A stretch of 64,000 nt of DNA, from contig JADYXR010000075.1 in NCBI GenBank assembly GCA_021772095.1, positions 35,668-99,667 on the forward strand, given 5' to 3'. A program made the translations under genes and the position numbers. Positions within the stretch are counted from its first letter, which is position 1. Every line of letters begins with the position of its first letter. Source of the stretch: Candidatus Obscuribacter sp. Its GTDB lineage: Bacteria > Cyanobacteriota > Vampirovibrionia > Obscuribacterales > Obscuribacteraceae. Under the pieces are notes generated by a model. The model did not search any database. It saw nothing but the letters and a program-made list of their open reading frames with translations, and was not told the DNA's origin. Below are positions 47,974-57,323 of the stretch, piece by piece.

Positions 47974-49515
47974 ATGGCTTTGGATACAATCACGGATAAA
48001 ACTCAACAGGCACCTCCGGCCAATTCGGATGGTGGCTCTTTGTATGACCAGATTATGGAACCACCGCCCGGTGCTGCTGTCGCCGCGCCGCCGGACTCCA
48101 CCACGGTGAAAGCGCAGGACGCGCCTCCGGCTCCCGGTGCCGCACCGGCTGCTACGCAGGACCGCTCGGCCGCACCCGCGACTGACCAGGTCGTTGCTCC
48201 GCCTGGAGCATCGGTTGTCGACACCACTGTCCCTCAAGCGGACGCTGCGGTGCCAGCCGGCGACAAGCCTGTTCCGCCTGACCAGGTCATTGCTCCTTCA
48301 ACTGCAGATCAAGTCGTTCCTCCCGGTGCAGCCGTTGCGCCAGGACAAGAAGTCGCTCCGGGTGCCGTGCCTCCGGGTGATGCCGTCGTCGTTGCACCGC
48401 CTGTCGAAGGCGTTGAAGACAAAGGCAATTGCGATTTCAAACCAGATTATGAATACAAAACAGAACAGGCAAGAGCCTGGAAAAGCTCATCCGATCAGCT
48501 TCGCGGTGCGCCAATCGAGTTGAATCAGAACGGTCGCTATGAAGTTAAATTCGGTGACAGCCTGGGCGTGATCGCCCAGCGTAACTTGAAGAGCCTTGGA
48601 CTGAGCGCCGATCCGCAGTCAATCAAAGCGGAAGTTGCCGGCATCGTCAATGCCAACAAGCACAGATATCCATCGCTCGATTGCAATACCGACTTCGTCA
48701 AAACCGGATGGACTCTCAGTCTTCCACAACATCGCCCTGGCGAACAAACTCCTCCACCGCGCCAGCCGGAACTTCCTGCCGAGCGCCCACCAGCAGAGCC
48801 TCCACGTGCAGAACGTTTGCCTGTTGAGCGTCCACCCGCAGAGCGTCCACCTGTAGTCGAAGTAATTCCACCGCCATCGAGAACGACTCATACTCACGAT
48901 CGTGCGTATGAAGGCAGTGGCAACGTCAACATCAGATACGCTGAAAACGTCAAAGTAATTTACGGAGATTCACCGCGGGCGGTGCCATCATCCGAACCAT
49001 ATTATCGACAAGATCAACCAGTTTACGCTGACCGCAGACCTGTCTACAGAGAACCTGTTTATCGCGAGCCGGTCTATCGCGAGCCGGTTTATCGCGAGCC
49101 TGTCTATCGTGAACCGGTCTATCGCGAACCTGTCTACCGCGAACCAGTTTATCGCGACGATCGCCGCGTCTATCGCGGTGGTGGTGACGATTGCCCAACC
49201 GATCGCAACCGTGGAAGATCGCCCATCCGCATCGACGGTAACTGGGGTCGCCAACAACAACCGTGGAACGACGATTGCTTTGGCACCGGAAGAAACACAC
49301 GCTATCCGGATCAACGCGATTACGGATACAACAGTCGTGACAACGGCTGGGGCAGACCAAACCCAAGAATCGCGATTGATTTCGGTTTCGACAATCGCCG
49401 TCAAGGACGTTCGATGCCAAATTATGATGGTGGTCGTTCCGGTCCATATTACGGCGGCAACAACCGTGGCTACAACAACCGCGGCGACGGATTGTCGATC
49501 AGATTCAGACTCTAA
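47974..49515 (+). CDS. LysM-like domain protein with Pro-rich and PVYRE repeats
   Basis: Residues 1-150 are Pro/Ala/Val-rich and disordered. A LysM-like domain spans about 187-250 (YEVKFGDSLGVIAQRNL... up to KTGWTLSLPQ), which would bind peptidoglycan or chitin-like glycans. A Pro/Glu/Arg section (PPAERPP) follows, then eight PVYRE/D repeats (about 356-395), and a Gly/Asn/Arg-rich tail. No signal peptide is visible, so export would need another route. The ATG is placed by the frame; no strong ribosome binding site. It has no operon partner. Confidence 0.65.
   Translation: MALDTITDKTQQAPPANSDGGSLYDQIMEPPPGAAVAAPPDSTTVKAQDAPPAPGAAPAATQDRSAAPATDQVVAPPGASVVDTTVPQADAAVPAGDKPVPPDQVIAPSTADQVVPPGAAVAPGQEVAPGAVPPGDAVVVAPPVEGVEDKGNCDFKPDYEYKTEQARAWKSSSDQLRGAPIELNQNGRYEVKFGDSLGVIAQRNLKSLGLSADPQSIKAEVAGIVNANKHRYPSLDCNTDFVKTGWTLSLPQHRPGEQTPPPRQPELPAERPPAEPPRAERLPVERPPAERPPVVEVIPPPSRTTHTHDRAYEGSGNVNIRYAENVKVIYGDSPRAVPSSEPYYRQDQPVYADRRPVYREPVYREPVYREPVYREPVYREPVYREPVYREPVYRDDRRVYRGGGDDCPTDRNRGRSPIRIDGNWGRQQQPWNDDCFGTGRNTRYPDQRDYGYNSRDNGWGRPNPRIAIDFGFDNRRQGRSMPNYDGGRSGPYYGGNNRGYNNRGDGLSIRFRL
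49039..49158 (+). repeat. Eight 15-bp coding repeats (PVYRE)
   Basis: Eight units encode PVYRE seven times and PVYRD once. The DNA copies differ mostly at third codon positions (CCT/CCG/CCA, GTC/GTT, TAC/TAT, AGA/CGC/CGT, GAA/GAG), so the peptide is conserved more strictly than the DNA. Confidence 0.9.
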
Positions 49516-49691
49516 TTGGTTCAAGATTTAGGTTTAGGATTTAGAACTAAACGATTTAATCGGTAAACGCTAGAACACGCCCATGTGTCCTCGAGTGTAC
49601 TTGAGCAATTTGCGTTCAGGCAGCTGATAAGCCTGAATCACACATCGCTTGCTGGTACAATGGGTATTTCAAATCCCGTCAGAACCGCAGA

Positions 49692-51320
49692 ATGCCTACG
49701 AACTCCGGCGGTCACCAGAGAGTTACGCAGCTTCCTGAACGACCGAGTGTACACGACATAAAAGACTTTATGACTGCAGCCTCGAAAGAGAGTGGGGTCA
49801 AGTTCAACTATGGGTGGCGAACGGAGACCGGTCAGCAATATTCGCTGTCGATCAAACACGTCTCTCCGACCGGACGAACGTGCGAGTGGCATATGCACTC
49901 GGGTGCCGAGGCTAACCAGGAAGAACTCTGGTTTCAGCTCACTGACAATACCTTGCGAATTTATGACGCCATGATCGAGGCGATTGGCGAAGACCTGGAC
50001 GCCGCCGCGCGTGCCGATGGCATGTCCACATTCACGACGCTGCCGACTTTTGACGGACCAGCCGGCAAGATGGCGTCGCCGTCGTCGGAACCAAAGGCAC
50101 CACCTGAGCCACTACGACATCCGCACAATTTAGCGGAAACCTTCGACAACATTCGCTTCGATGGCGAGCGAATCTTGACCACGCCTGTCGAAGAAAAATT
50201 GAAAGGCAATCTTACTCTCGTTCACATAACCAACTTGCTGCAGTCGATTGGCCTTGGTCAAATGTCCGGCCGCCTGCGGGTTAAGCGCAATACAATTTGG
50301 GCGGAGATATTTTTCGAGAACGGCATTCCGGTTCATGCAGAAGGCACAAGAGGCACAGGCGAAGACTGTTTACTGCAAGTGATCTGTTGGACCGAAGGCG
50401 ATTTTGAATTTGAACCGAAACTGATACCGAAACAAAAAACCATTCTGCGATCGCTGGAGACGCTGATTCTAGAAGGCGTTTTGTTGCACGACAATACCAC
50501 CTTCCTGACGTCGGCCGGCATTCGCATGAACACGATATTGGCACGCATCCGACCGAATCTGAGCGAAATCGAGTTCGAACAAATCGTTCGATCCGGCGCA
50601 CCATCGGAAGCTCGCGCGTTGAAGAATTTCTACCTTGCAGTCGACGGTGTGAAGTCGGTCGAAGAAATCATAACCAAACTCGATCTGGTGCGCAGTCTTT
50701 GGGTGCCGGTTTGCGCAGATTTGCTGCGCTGTCAGTTGGTGAAATTGTCAGCCGCGAAGAAGCCACCAAGCGAACGGATCATGCACGGCAAACTCTTCGA
50801 TTCCAGCCTTGCCGAGTCAGTCAAGGAAGCACTTATCGAAGAGAAAACCGGGATTTATAGCTATGCAGCATTTTTGTTGATGCTGACCGAGATGGTCAGA
50901 TGCTCGCATGATTCACCAGTCTCCGTGATGGTGCTCGATGTGCAACCAGCAGGAACGAAAGAGAAAGTGACCGGTCATTTGACCGATGAAGAGATGAAAG
51001 AACTGGCGTGGAGAATCGATGAAGCCTGCAATTTCAAAGGCATCGTCGCGCATTACGATCAGAACGAATTCGCCGTAATCTTGCCGGGACTGAGTGCGGA
51101 CAAAGCCTCTCGTCGCGCCGATCGTTTATTGAAATCGCTGGTCAGCACCGGCTTGCAAGTCGGTGCCAAGTCAACGAGCCTGATCGTTTCAATCGGCATC
51201 GCCTGCCATCCGCACGACGCAAGTGACATGGGAGCATTGCTCGCCGAAGCCGATCGCGCCCGCGAGCGCGCGCGCAAATCAGGTTCGGGAGTCAGTCTTT
51301 CGAAGCCACCATCGATGTAG
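49692..51320 (+). CDS. DUF4388 (PATAN) protein with degenerate GGDEF domain
   Basis: Residues about 160-255 match the DUF4388/PATAN type (LTLVHITNLLQSIGLGQMSGRLRVKR...EIFFENGIPVHAEG), common in signalling proteins of Cyanobacteria and Deltaproteobacteria. The C-terminal ~140 residues resemble a diguanylate cyclase fold, with YDQNEFAVILPG where GGDEF should be and VSIGIACHPHDASDMGALLAEADRA after it. The active-site glycines are lost, so it should not make c-di-GMP but could still bind a ligand or partner. The N-terminal 130 residues are unassigned. Cytosolic; no partner gene nearby. Confidence 0.7.
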   Translation: MPTNSGGHQRVTQLPERPSVHDIKDFMTAASKESGVKFNYGWRTETGQQYSLSIKHVSPTGRTCEWHMHSGAEANQEELWFQLTDNTLRIYDAMIEAIGEDLDAAARADGMSTFTTLPTFDGPAGKMASPSSEPKAPPEPLRHPHNLAETFDNIRFDGERILTTPVEEKLKGNLTLVHITNLLQSIGLGQMSGRLRVKRNTIWAEIFFENGIPVHAEGTRGTGEDCLLQVICWTEGDFEFEPKLIPKQKTILRSLETLILEGVLLHDNTTFLTSAGIRMNTILARIRPNLSEIEFEQIVRSGAPSEARALKNFYLAVDGVKSVEEIITKLDLVRSLWVPVCADLLRCQLVKLSAAKKPPSERIMHGKLFDSSLAESVKEALIEEKTGIYSYAAFLLMLTEMVRCSHDSPVSVMVLDVQPAGTKEKVTGHLTDEEMKELAWRIDEACNFKGIVAHYDQNEFAVILPGLSADKASRRADRLLKSLVSTGLQVGAKSTSLIVSIGIACHPHDASDMGALLAEADRARERARKSGSGVSLSKPPSM

Positions 51321-51338
51321 ATCTGCACTGACGGCTTG

Positions 51339-51914
51339 CTACTGGCCCGGTCCGCCTGTCGGTACGGGCGAAGGCGCCAGCTCTTGCATTTGCACCACCA
51401 CCGGTGATGGCGGATCGCCCTTACGCAAACCGACCATGTAGGCCAGATGGAAGGGCTGCTGTGCTGATTCGTCAGCGGAGTGAACGACGACTACGCCTTG
51501 CACTTCGACTGGTATCATGCCTTGTTGGTTTGGATCTTTTATTTCAACCTGTTTAAACTGCATCGCGCAAACTCGGCGTGCCTTGGTGAATTCCATCAGG
51601 TTGGCCTTCATTTCTTCGGTGGTTCCGGGAAGAACTCCGTCTTGACGCAAACGTTGTTTGACGGAGTCGGACAGCTCAGATTGCAGGCGGCTGGTCGATT
51701 CCAGGTAGTTGATATAGCTTGTATCAAGCAGATGTGTCGTCACTTGTTTTGCAAATACTCCGAAGTCATTCTTCATTTCTTTGCTTACGGTTTCTTTCTT
51801 AGGTCGTGTGACAAATTGAAAGAGGTTGCCCAAGAGGCTGACGGCCACGATGATGTGAATGCTGTATTGCCTGAGCATTTGCTCAGGAGATATTTTTCTT
51901 ACGCGCCAATACAT
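51339..51914 (-). CDS. Membrane-anchored protein, possibly VirB8/TraE-like
   Basis: One TM helix near residues 18-35 is followed by ~150 residues outside, with a helix-rich part (FAKQVTTHLLDTSYINYLESTSRLQSELSDSVKQRL) and a beta-rich end (IPVEVQGVVVVHS...FHLAYMVGL). This layout and the N-terminal WRVRKISPEQMLRQYS resemble VirB8/TraE-type inner-membrane components of type IV secretion, which have an NTF2-like periplasmic domain. The gene lies three bases after the previous one in the same minus-strand cluster as the VirB4-like ATPase, supporting the guess. The similarity is structural only; not confirmed. Confidence 0.5.
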   Translation of the reverse strand: MYWRVRKISPEQMLRQYSIHIIVAVSLLGNLFQFVTRPKKETVSKEMKNDFGVFAKQVTTHLLDTSYINYLESTSRLQSELSDSVKQRLRQDGVLPGTTEEMKANLMEFTKARRVCAMQFKQVEIKDPNQQGMIPVEVQGVVVVHSADESAQQPFHLAYMVGLRKGDPPSPVVVQMQELAPSPVPTGGPGQ

Positions 51915-51917
51915 TGG

Positions 51918-52289
51918 TTATTTTAGCTCCACCTTACCTAATTCCCACTTACTGTTGCGCTTGTAGAAAGTCAGCGTGGCATGCACGTCCGGCTCAATAA
52001 CAGTTTCCTTTTCTATCTTATTATCAGGTCCAAGTTTTGACACTACCTGATGACCAGAAACTTCTACAACCGCGTCATTCGCGTCTCGTCTGATTACATG
52101 ACCTTTCATCGCTGTGACCCGCGAACTCATTCCGAGTTCCGGCCACTCCCATGCGAAGACGTCTTCTCCGATGGTGCTGGCGTACTCGGCAAGATGCATA
52201 TCACCGACTACTTTCAGCGTTGCGACAACAGCAATTAGCAGTGCACAAAACCCAACAAACCATTTATTGGGAGTGAAGAGCTTCTCCAT
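51918..52289 (-). CDS. Small membrane-anchored protein in the T4SS cluster
   Basis: The 123 residues comprise a TM helix at about 12-30, then a short soluble domain with beta-rich segments (AVVEVSGHQVVSKLG, VHATLTFYKRNSKWELGKVELK) that could be an NTF2-like or OB-like fold. No family is recognised. It is tightly linked (3-base gap) to the VirB8-like gene and sits in the secretion cluster, so it is probably another envelope component of that machine. Confidence 0.55.
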   Translation of the reverse strand: MEKLFTPNKWFVGFCALLIAVVATLKVVGDMHLAEYASTIGEDVFAWEWPELGMSSRVTAMKGHVIRRDANDAVVEVSGHQVVSKLGPDNKIEKETVIEPDVHATLTFYKRNSKWELGKVELK

Positions 52290-52440
52290 ATTGCCTTTGA
52301 AGTCCTCTGTAAAACCTGATGAAACGCTGGACTAACCGACATGTTCGAGCGAATGCTCTGACACGATCGGCTTGTTCGTATGACCTAGTTTGGAATTAAA
52401 GCCGAAACCTCCTGAATGCAATTGACGCGGAGAGCCGCGC

Positions 52441-52665
52441 CTACCGCGGTCCTTCGGAACCGGGTACCTGGTAATCTCCTACTTCGAACATAAGGTCGAC
52501 GATGCTGTACGTATTAACAACCATCGCGGTGAATTGTTTGCGCAATAGATCGTCGACAAAGTGCGGATCACCGCTTCTAATGCTGGGCACCCTGAGTTCT
52601 TCTGCCACAATTATCGCGGCCATAAGATGACGTAAATAATATTTGTTGTCCACCTGGTCCACCAT
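52441..52665 (-). CDS. Small hypothetical protein in the T4SS cluster
   Basis: This is a 74-residue soluble protein, mostly helical by appearance (YYLRHLMAAIIVAEELR, HFVDDLLRKQFTAMVVNTY), with no recognised motif. A perfect AAGGAGAG ribosome binding site lies 8 bases before the ATG, the main argument that it is real. It sits 40 bases after the VirB4-like gene on the same strand. Confidence 0.6.
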   Translation of the reverse strand: MVDQVDNKYYLRHLMAAIIVAEELRVPSIRSGDPHFVDDLLRKQFTAMVVNTYSIVDLMFEVGDYQVPGSEGPR

Positions 52666-52705
52666 GTGTTGTTCTCTCCTTGTTCTGTGAGACGCGATTA
52701 TCTAT

Positions 52706-55480
52706 CTAGCCATCATGCTGCAGGCCTAGATAATAGACGGCTTGTCTGCAGGCGTCGGTGTGACTTAACTTCGGGTTTTTAGCCTTAACTTCCTGAATCA
52801 TTTTCAGGCGTTTCGGAATGTCCTTGATCGGCTCCGATGTACAAATCCAATAATCCATCGGTGAAGGCACCAGGCGGATAGTTCCGTGAACGGCACCAAC
52901 AATTAGCAAAGCTTGTGATTCTCTGCGTTTTTCTTCGTCTTTAGAGAATGCCTCTACAGCTAGGACTTCAGCGTCTCTAAGTCTGAGAATTTCTTTGAGC
53001 AATTTTAAATCGGATGGATCCTGGCGCAAAAGAATTTTCATGTGCGCGTTTTTGACGACGGAATCGGCTTGTTCTGATTGACGAAAGAAATCCTTCAATT
53101 GCTGAGTGATCGAAACCAGCATCATACCGTAGTGGCGGGCTCGTCTCGACAAATCGTCCAGTAGTCGAGCTCCGGCTTTGAAGCGCATTAGCGTTGACGC
53201 TTCGTCGATGATGGCGGCAAATCTTACCATGCGCTCTTTCGATTCGGCGGCGCGACGTCTGATGAAATCAGCCAGGATGTAGACTGCGATTCTTTCCAGT
53301 CGGGGCTCGTTTACTTCTCTGGTATCAAATACGATGAACAATTTTTCCGTGTCGATGTTGGTGTAACCATCGACCAATCCGCCGAAGGCACCAGTTCGCG
53401 TAAACAGATTTAGTCCTCTGGCAAACATCGCCAGTCGATCGCGTTGCACGTTATCGACTTCGCTAGCTGCTGCTTGAGCGGTTACCCGAGCCAGATCCGA
53501 CATGGTCGGCACTTTGCCGGACAGTTGCGCTTCCATGTAACACAGACGAATCAAACCATCGAGCAACGACTTTTCTTGAACGTTCAATTCTTCGTTGCCT
53601 TCAGGCGCGAGCATCAAGTCGAGAAGAGAAAGTAAGCTCGAAATTTTGTCGTGCGAAGGTTCGCCTTTGAGCTGATCGTCAGGGCCAAGATCGAACGGAT
53701 TGAGCATGAAACCTGAGTTGGGACCAAGGTCTACGTAAGCGCAAAGATCCGGACCGAGCAACTCAGTGATGAATCTGTACGCACCAAATTTGTCGACCGT
53801 TTTATCAATCAAGACAAAACGAACACCCATCGGCAACAAACGCAAAATCAACATAGACACAGCAAAAGATTTGCCTGCACCGGTGGTGCCCACAACGAAC
53901 ATATTGTTTGCGTCTTTCCCCGCCCCTCGGAAGAAGGGGTTGAGTAGCACTGGTTCTCGAGAGGTCAGTGCAAATCCAAACGGCACACCATCGGGGGTGC
54001 CGCACGATGCAGTGAAAAACGGCCACATCGTTCCTACAATCGGCGACATGACGCGGTGAATGATGGCCAGCCGATCGACGCCGACTGAAAGCGTGGATTG
54101 CCAGGCGTCGAGCTGCAACAATTGACCGCGATCCATATTGGCACCACGGTTTTTGAACACGCGTCTGATTTCGTCCATGTTCTGGTCGAGCTGTTCTTGC
54201 GTGTCGCACTGCGATGAAATATAGAGGCTGCAATCGAATGCTTTGTTGGAGCTGCGCAAAAATTCTTGAATCGCCGATGCCGCGCGTCTTGTTCCTTCCA
54301 GACCCTCGAGGTCAGGCGTGGCAAGCTGTGTGCTGGTCACCATGCCGAGGTGATACTTTCGTTTTAGATCGGCGCGCACTTTGTCTTGGTTGCATTGATG
54401 AATAAAAACCGACATGGTGTATTCGACACCGAGCGTAAGCAAGTCGACAAGCCACCCCATCCAGGTGTCGTGCGGCATTTTGAACATGTACTGCGTGCCG
54501 ATGAATTTGCCATCAAGCCATAGATATTCGTTTTGTACTTTCAGAGCGCTGCCAGCCAGGCAGGATGCTTCGGAGAGTTGCGGATGCGAAGGCGGTGCCT
54601 CGGGATCGCGATGCGATAGCGATGGATTCAAATCCGAATAAATCAAGTTGCGAACTTCTTTGCGCGCTAAAATTCGCGGACGCAAATTGCCCTGGCGCAA
54701 TTGTTCGAAGGCGGTCTTCACAAGCCGGTTGAGCGAGTCTGCGTATTCTTCGTGACGTTGAATAGAACGGCGACCGGACCAGACTTGACCGGGCTTACAA
54801 TCGGGCGGTTGGTAGCTAATCACGACATAGAAATCGCGTTGCGGAACGAAGCTGACGTCCTGGATCCGGCGAAACCACTTATCGGTGTAATCGGCGTACC
54901 ACTTCAAATATTCGTTGTCGCTCAGAATCGTTTTTTGATACCGCGATAGATACTCGTCGACTGAAAGGTGACGCGACTTGATGATGATTTGAATATCGCT
55001 TTCGCAAGAATTGACGAAGTTAGAAAACTGCCTTGCCATCTGTTCTCTGTCGACATCGTCGAAGAGCAAAACGTTGATGCCTTTGACAGCAAGGTATTTG
55101 CGCATGCTGCCATCAGCCAGCACGACCAGACCTTCTTCCTCGTCTTCTCCGGGAATCGAGTGCAAGAAACAGACGTCCTGCCAGCTTGCTTCACCGCGCC
55201 TGTCTTTAGGTGGTCCGTCTTCGCCCACACTGTCTGCCTGCTGGTGTTCTTGGCCAAACGGCAAAGTGTCCCGAAGCAGCGTGGGAAGCTGATTGTACAT
55301 GCCGGCAAAAATGTTTTGGAGCGATGGATCGGGAGTAGTCGGCAAGACGCGTCCGCTTTGCGACTGAGGAGGTTGTTCTTCCTCAGAGCGACGGCGTCCT
55401 TTTTTTTGCGAGCCAGAACGCTCCTGTTTTCGGGAGCCTGGTGCTCCACGAGCGGGCGTTTGTCTTGCGCTTCTCGACAT
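52706..55480 (-). CDS. VirB4/TraC-like type IV secretion ATPase
   Basis: This is a 924-residue cytosolic motor of a type IV secretion or conjugation system. The Walker A motif VVGTTGAGKSFA lies at about 530-541 and Walker B FAAIIDEAS at about 752-760. Other typical parts are the N-terminal CagE/TrbE-like domain (GINVLLFDDVDREQMARQF) and SRRARHYGMMLVSITQQLKDF after Walker B. The first ~60 residues are low-complexity (Arg, Gln, Ser). VirB4 proteins are the signature ATPase of all T4SS. It is followed by small genes and preceded by a PrgI-like gene, the order seen in PrgI-containing conjugation clusters. No relaxase or VirD4 is in the window. Confidence 0.9.
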   Translation of the reverse strand: MSRSARQTPARGAPGSRKQERSGSQKKGRRRSEEEQPPQSQSGRVLPTTPDPSLQNIFAGMYNQLPTLLRDTLPFGQEHQQADSVGEDGPPKDRRGEASWQDVCFLHSIPGEDEEEGLVVLADGSMRKYLAVKGINVLLFDDVDREQMARQFSNFVNSCESDIQIIIKSRHLSVDEYLSRYQKTILSDNEYLKWYADYTDKWFRRIQDVSFVPQRDFYVVISYQPPDCKPGQVWSGRRSIQRHEEYADSLNRLVKTAFEQLRQGNLRPRILARKEVRNLIYSDLNPSLSHRDPEAPPSHPQLSEASCLAGSALKVQNEYLWLDGKFIGTQYMFKMPHDTWMGWLVDLLTLGVEYTMSVFIHQCNQDKVRADLKRKYHLGMVTSTQLATPDLEGLEGTRRAASAIQEFLRSSNKAFDCSLYISSQCDTQEQLDQNMDEIRRVFKNRGANMDRGQLLQLDAWQSTLSVGVDRLAIIHRVMSPIVGTMWPFFTASCGTPDGVPFGFALTSREPVLLNPFFRGAGKDANNMFVVGTTGAGKSFAVSMLILRLLPMGVRFVLIDKTVDKFGAYRFITELLGPDLCAYVDLGPNSGFMLNPFDLGPDDQLKGEPSHDKISSLLSLLDLMLAPEGNEELNVQEKSLLDGLIRLCYMEAQLSGKVPTMSDLARVTAQAAASEVDNVQRDRLAMFARGLNLFTRTGAFGGLVDGYTNIDTEKLFIVFDTREVNEPRLERIAVYILADFIRRRAAESKERMVRFAAIIDEASTLMRFKAGARLLDDLSRRARHYGMMLVSITQQLKDFFRQSEQADSVVKNAHMKILLRQDPSDLKLLKEILRLRDAEVLAVEAFSKDEEKRRESQALLIVGAVHGTIRLVPSPMDYWICTSEPIKDIPKRLKMIQEVKAKNPKLSHTDACRQAVYYLGLQHDG

Positions 55481-55534
55481 CCAATAAACCTGTTGCTTTT
55501 CCGACCCTCAGTGTAATGCCCAATTGTGGTTATA

Positions 55535-55921
55535 TCAATTTTGTGGGCGAGTTTCTCTCTCCACATAAAATTCTTCCGCGTCAGAGCGCTCGATAATCGT
55601 CGGATCCGGGTAAATCTGTCCAGCCTCCGACTTCGGAATGTACAAACGAGGCACAAGGCCAAGCCGATAACTGAGCATATTACGCCACCAGACCATCGGT
55701 TTCAGCTCTGTGAAACCGCCAGCCACGATCGCCAGACAGACGACAAAAATGCCAAGCACCAGTCCAGCCGGAATGTTGCCCAACTTCCAATCGCCCGGCA
55801 CACGCGAACCCAGCGCAAAAGCAATCAGTATACCGACTGCTAGAAACCCTATCTGGTGCAGGGTCATGGAGAAAATCTTGAAAGGTTCTCTTAGGTTGAT
55901 TACGCGATGAACTTGAGACAT
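55535..55921 (-). CDS. PrgI/VirB3-like T4SS membrane protein
   Basis: The 128 residues hold two close TM helices (about 25-45 and 53-73), flanked by VHRVINLREPFKIFSMT and MVWWRNMLSYRLGLVPRLYIP. This matches the PrgI family, which plays the VirB3 role next to the VirB4 ATPase. ATG 55921 with an AGGAG site 6 bases upstream was chosen over an earlier TTG. Its place directly before the VirB4-like gene (54-base gap) supports the call. Confidence 0.72.
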   Translation of the reverse strand: MSQVHRVINLREPFKIFSMTLHQIGFLAVGILIAFALGSRVPGDWKLGNIPAGLVLGIFVVCLAIVAGGFTELKPMVWWRNMLSYRLGLVPRLYIPKSEAGQIYPDPTIIERSDAEEFYVERETRPQN

Positions 55922-56032
55922 GATGCGCTCCTGAGTCCTCAATGACTAAACCTGCAAATTAATGCAGTTGCTTTTGTCCCTCTCTAGATTAGCTGTCTGA
56001 GCCACTTTTACAAGGTGTTCCAGAAGATTTTA

Positions 56033-56650
56033 TCAGTCGAAGGGAATTGCATCGTAGCGACCTTCCTGACACAAACGCATGACTTTGCGGGCCATCATGG
56101 CGTATTTGCTCGGCAGGCGCGGCACAACCTCTTTGTAATATTCGACCGAATTGACAAAATCTCCACTGCGTCTCAGTAGTTCGCCAATCAAGTATTCAAT
56201 TTCCGCTCGTTGAGCTGGTGGACAAGAGCCGTCGGTGAGCGACTTGTAAAATGCATCAACAGCCAGTCTACGGTACTCCCTGGCTTGAGGTATGGCATTG
56301 ATGTCGTCTGCGCACCAGGCTGCGTAAAGGTAAAATAAACCAATCGCATGGAAGCTCTTCCCAGTTCGCTCAGCAGCCAAAGCCGCCGTGCGAAATTGAA
56401 GATGAGGCGTGGAGAGCGCCTGATTCAGTACCGCTTGTTCATCAGTCTTGCCAAAGGCAGTAGCCCAGTCAGCCAGACCGCACGATGGACACGTGCACAC
56501 GGAATACGGTTCGAATTGCTCAGATACGCCCCCGATGATGAGCCTGAGTTCGCTATTTCTTTGTCCCGTGTCGACGATTAGCGGAATTTGTTTCGACTTG
56601 AATGAAATCCCACAGTTATGGCACTTAACTCCTATGTCCGCTAGATGCAT
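56033..56650 (-). CDS. DUF2225-family protein
   Basis: An N-terminal zinc-binding-like section with CHNCGISF and CTCPSCGLADWA is followed by TPR-like helices (FYLYAAWCADDINAIPQAREYRRLAVDAFYKSL, EYLIGELLRRSGDFVNSVEYYKEV). This is the DUF2225 pattern, seen in Firmicutes and Cyanobacteria, function unknown. An AAGGAGA ribosome binding site precedes the ATG. Its location between the VirB6-like and PrgI-like genes is unusual: either it is an unrelated passenger or it serves the secretion machine. Confidence 0.72.
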   Translation of the reverse strand: MHLADIGVKCHNCGISFKSKQIPLIVDTGQRNSELRLIIGGVSEQFEPYSVCTCPSCGLADWATAFGKTDEQAVLNQALSTPHLQFRTAALAAERTGKSFHAIGLFYLYAAWCADDINAIPQAREYRRLAVDAFYKSLTDGSCPPAQRAEIEYLIGELLRRSGDFVNSVEYYKEVVPRLPSKYAMMARKVMRLCQEGRYDAIPFD

Positions 56651-57323
56651 TTGGTCTCCTTAAAAACCCGGACATGTGCCCAGCACGGATGAAAAATCCG
56701 GCTGCAGGATATTCTATTAATTTCGATAGCCCGAGTCATCCTCCACAGTTGTCAGTAGCTCCATGGTACGCCATTTAATCTGACTTTGCTACTTAATTAC
56801 CAGCCTCAGGCGAGATTATCAGGCGAGCGGTAGCGGTGGGCTTGATTCATCCTTGATTCTCAGCTGCTATTTCATCTCTTGAATCTCTATTGATTCAACT
56901 ACGAATCGAGAGATGAATCAATAGTTGAATCAATTGATGCAACAGTCCGTTGATAGAAATTTTTTCGTACTAAAACCCCTGAAATCATTGAAGCGAAAGC
57001 ATTCTCGGACTTGGAGCACTTTTCTGAATATCAACAAATTATGGATTCAACCGAGGCCATCAAAAAGGACGACCCAACCCCAGGTGACCGGAAATGGCAA
57101 CACTGAATGTGGCGACGCCGCGCCCCGCTTTGGTGGCGCAAATGGCAAAGGCGGAACGTGTGGTGCCCGCGCCTTGGCGCGCAAAATGTCCGCGTCGACT
57201 TGCTTGGCGACGGAGCTATGGGTCCGCGCAAAAACAGAGACGCTCGTCTGAACGTGCAGCACTAACGCAAAGTGCAGATGCGACCCGGGGGCATGCATCT
57301 GCACTGGTGATTGCTTGTTAGCG
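56651..57323. other. Gap with inverted repeats and a GC-rich block
   Basis: No gene is supported here. At 56866-56935 TCATCTCT/AGAGATGA and ATTGATTCAAC/GTTGAATCAAT form overlapping inverted repeats. From about 57077 to 57310 the GC content rises to roughly 60 % for no visible coding reason. The block ends in a perfect hairpin, AGTGCAGATGC (57271-57281) / GCATCTGCACT (57295-57305), which may terminate the VirB6-like transcript. Confidence 0.5.

Noticed and set aside
57094..57321. Arg/Ala-rich 75-codon frame in the GC-rich block
   Set aside because: No ribosome binding site or recognisable sequence; open frames are expected by chance in GC-rich DNA.
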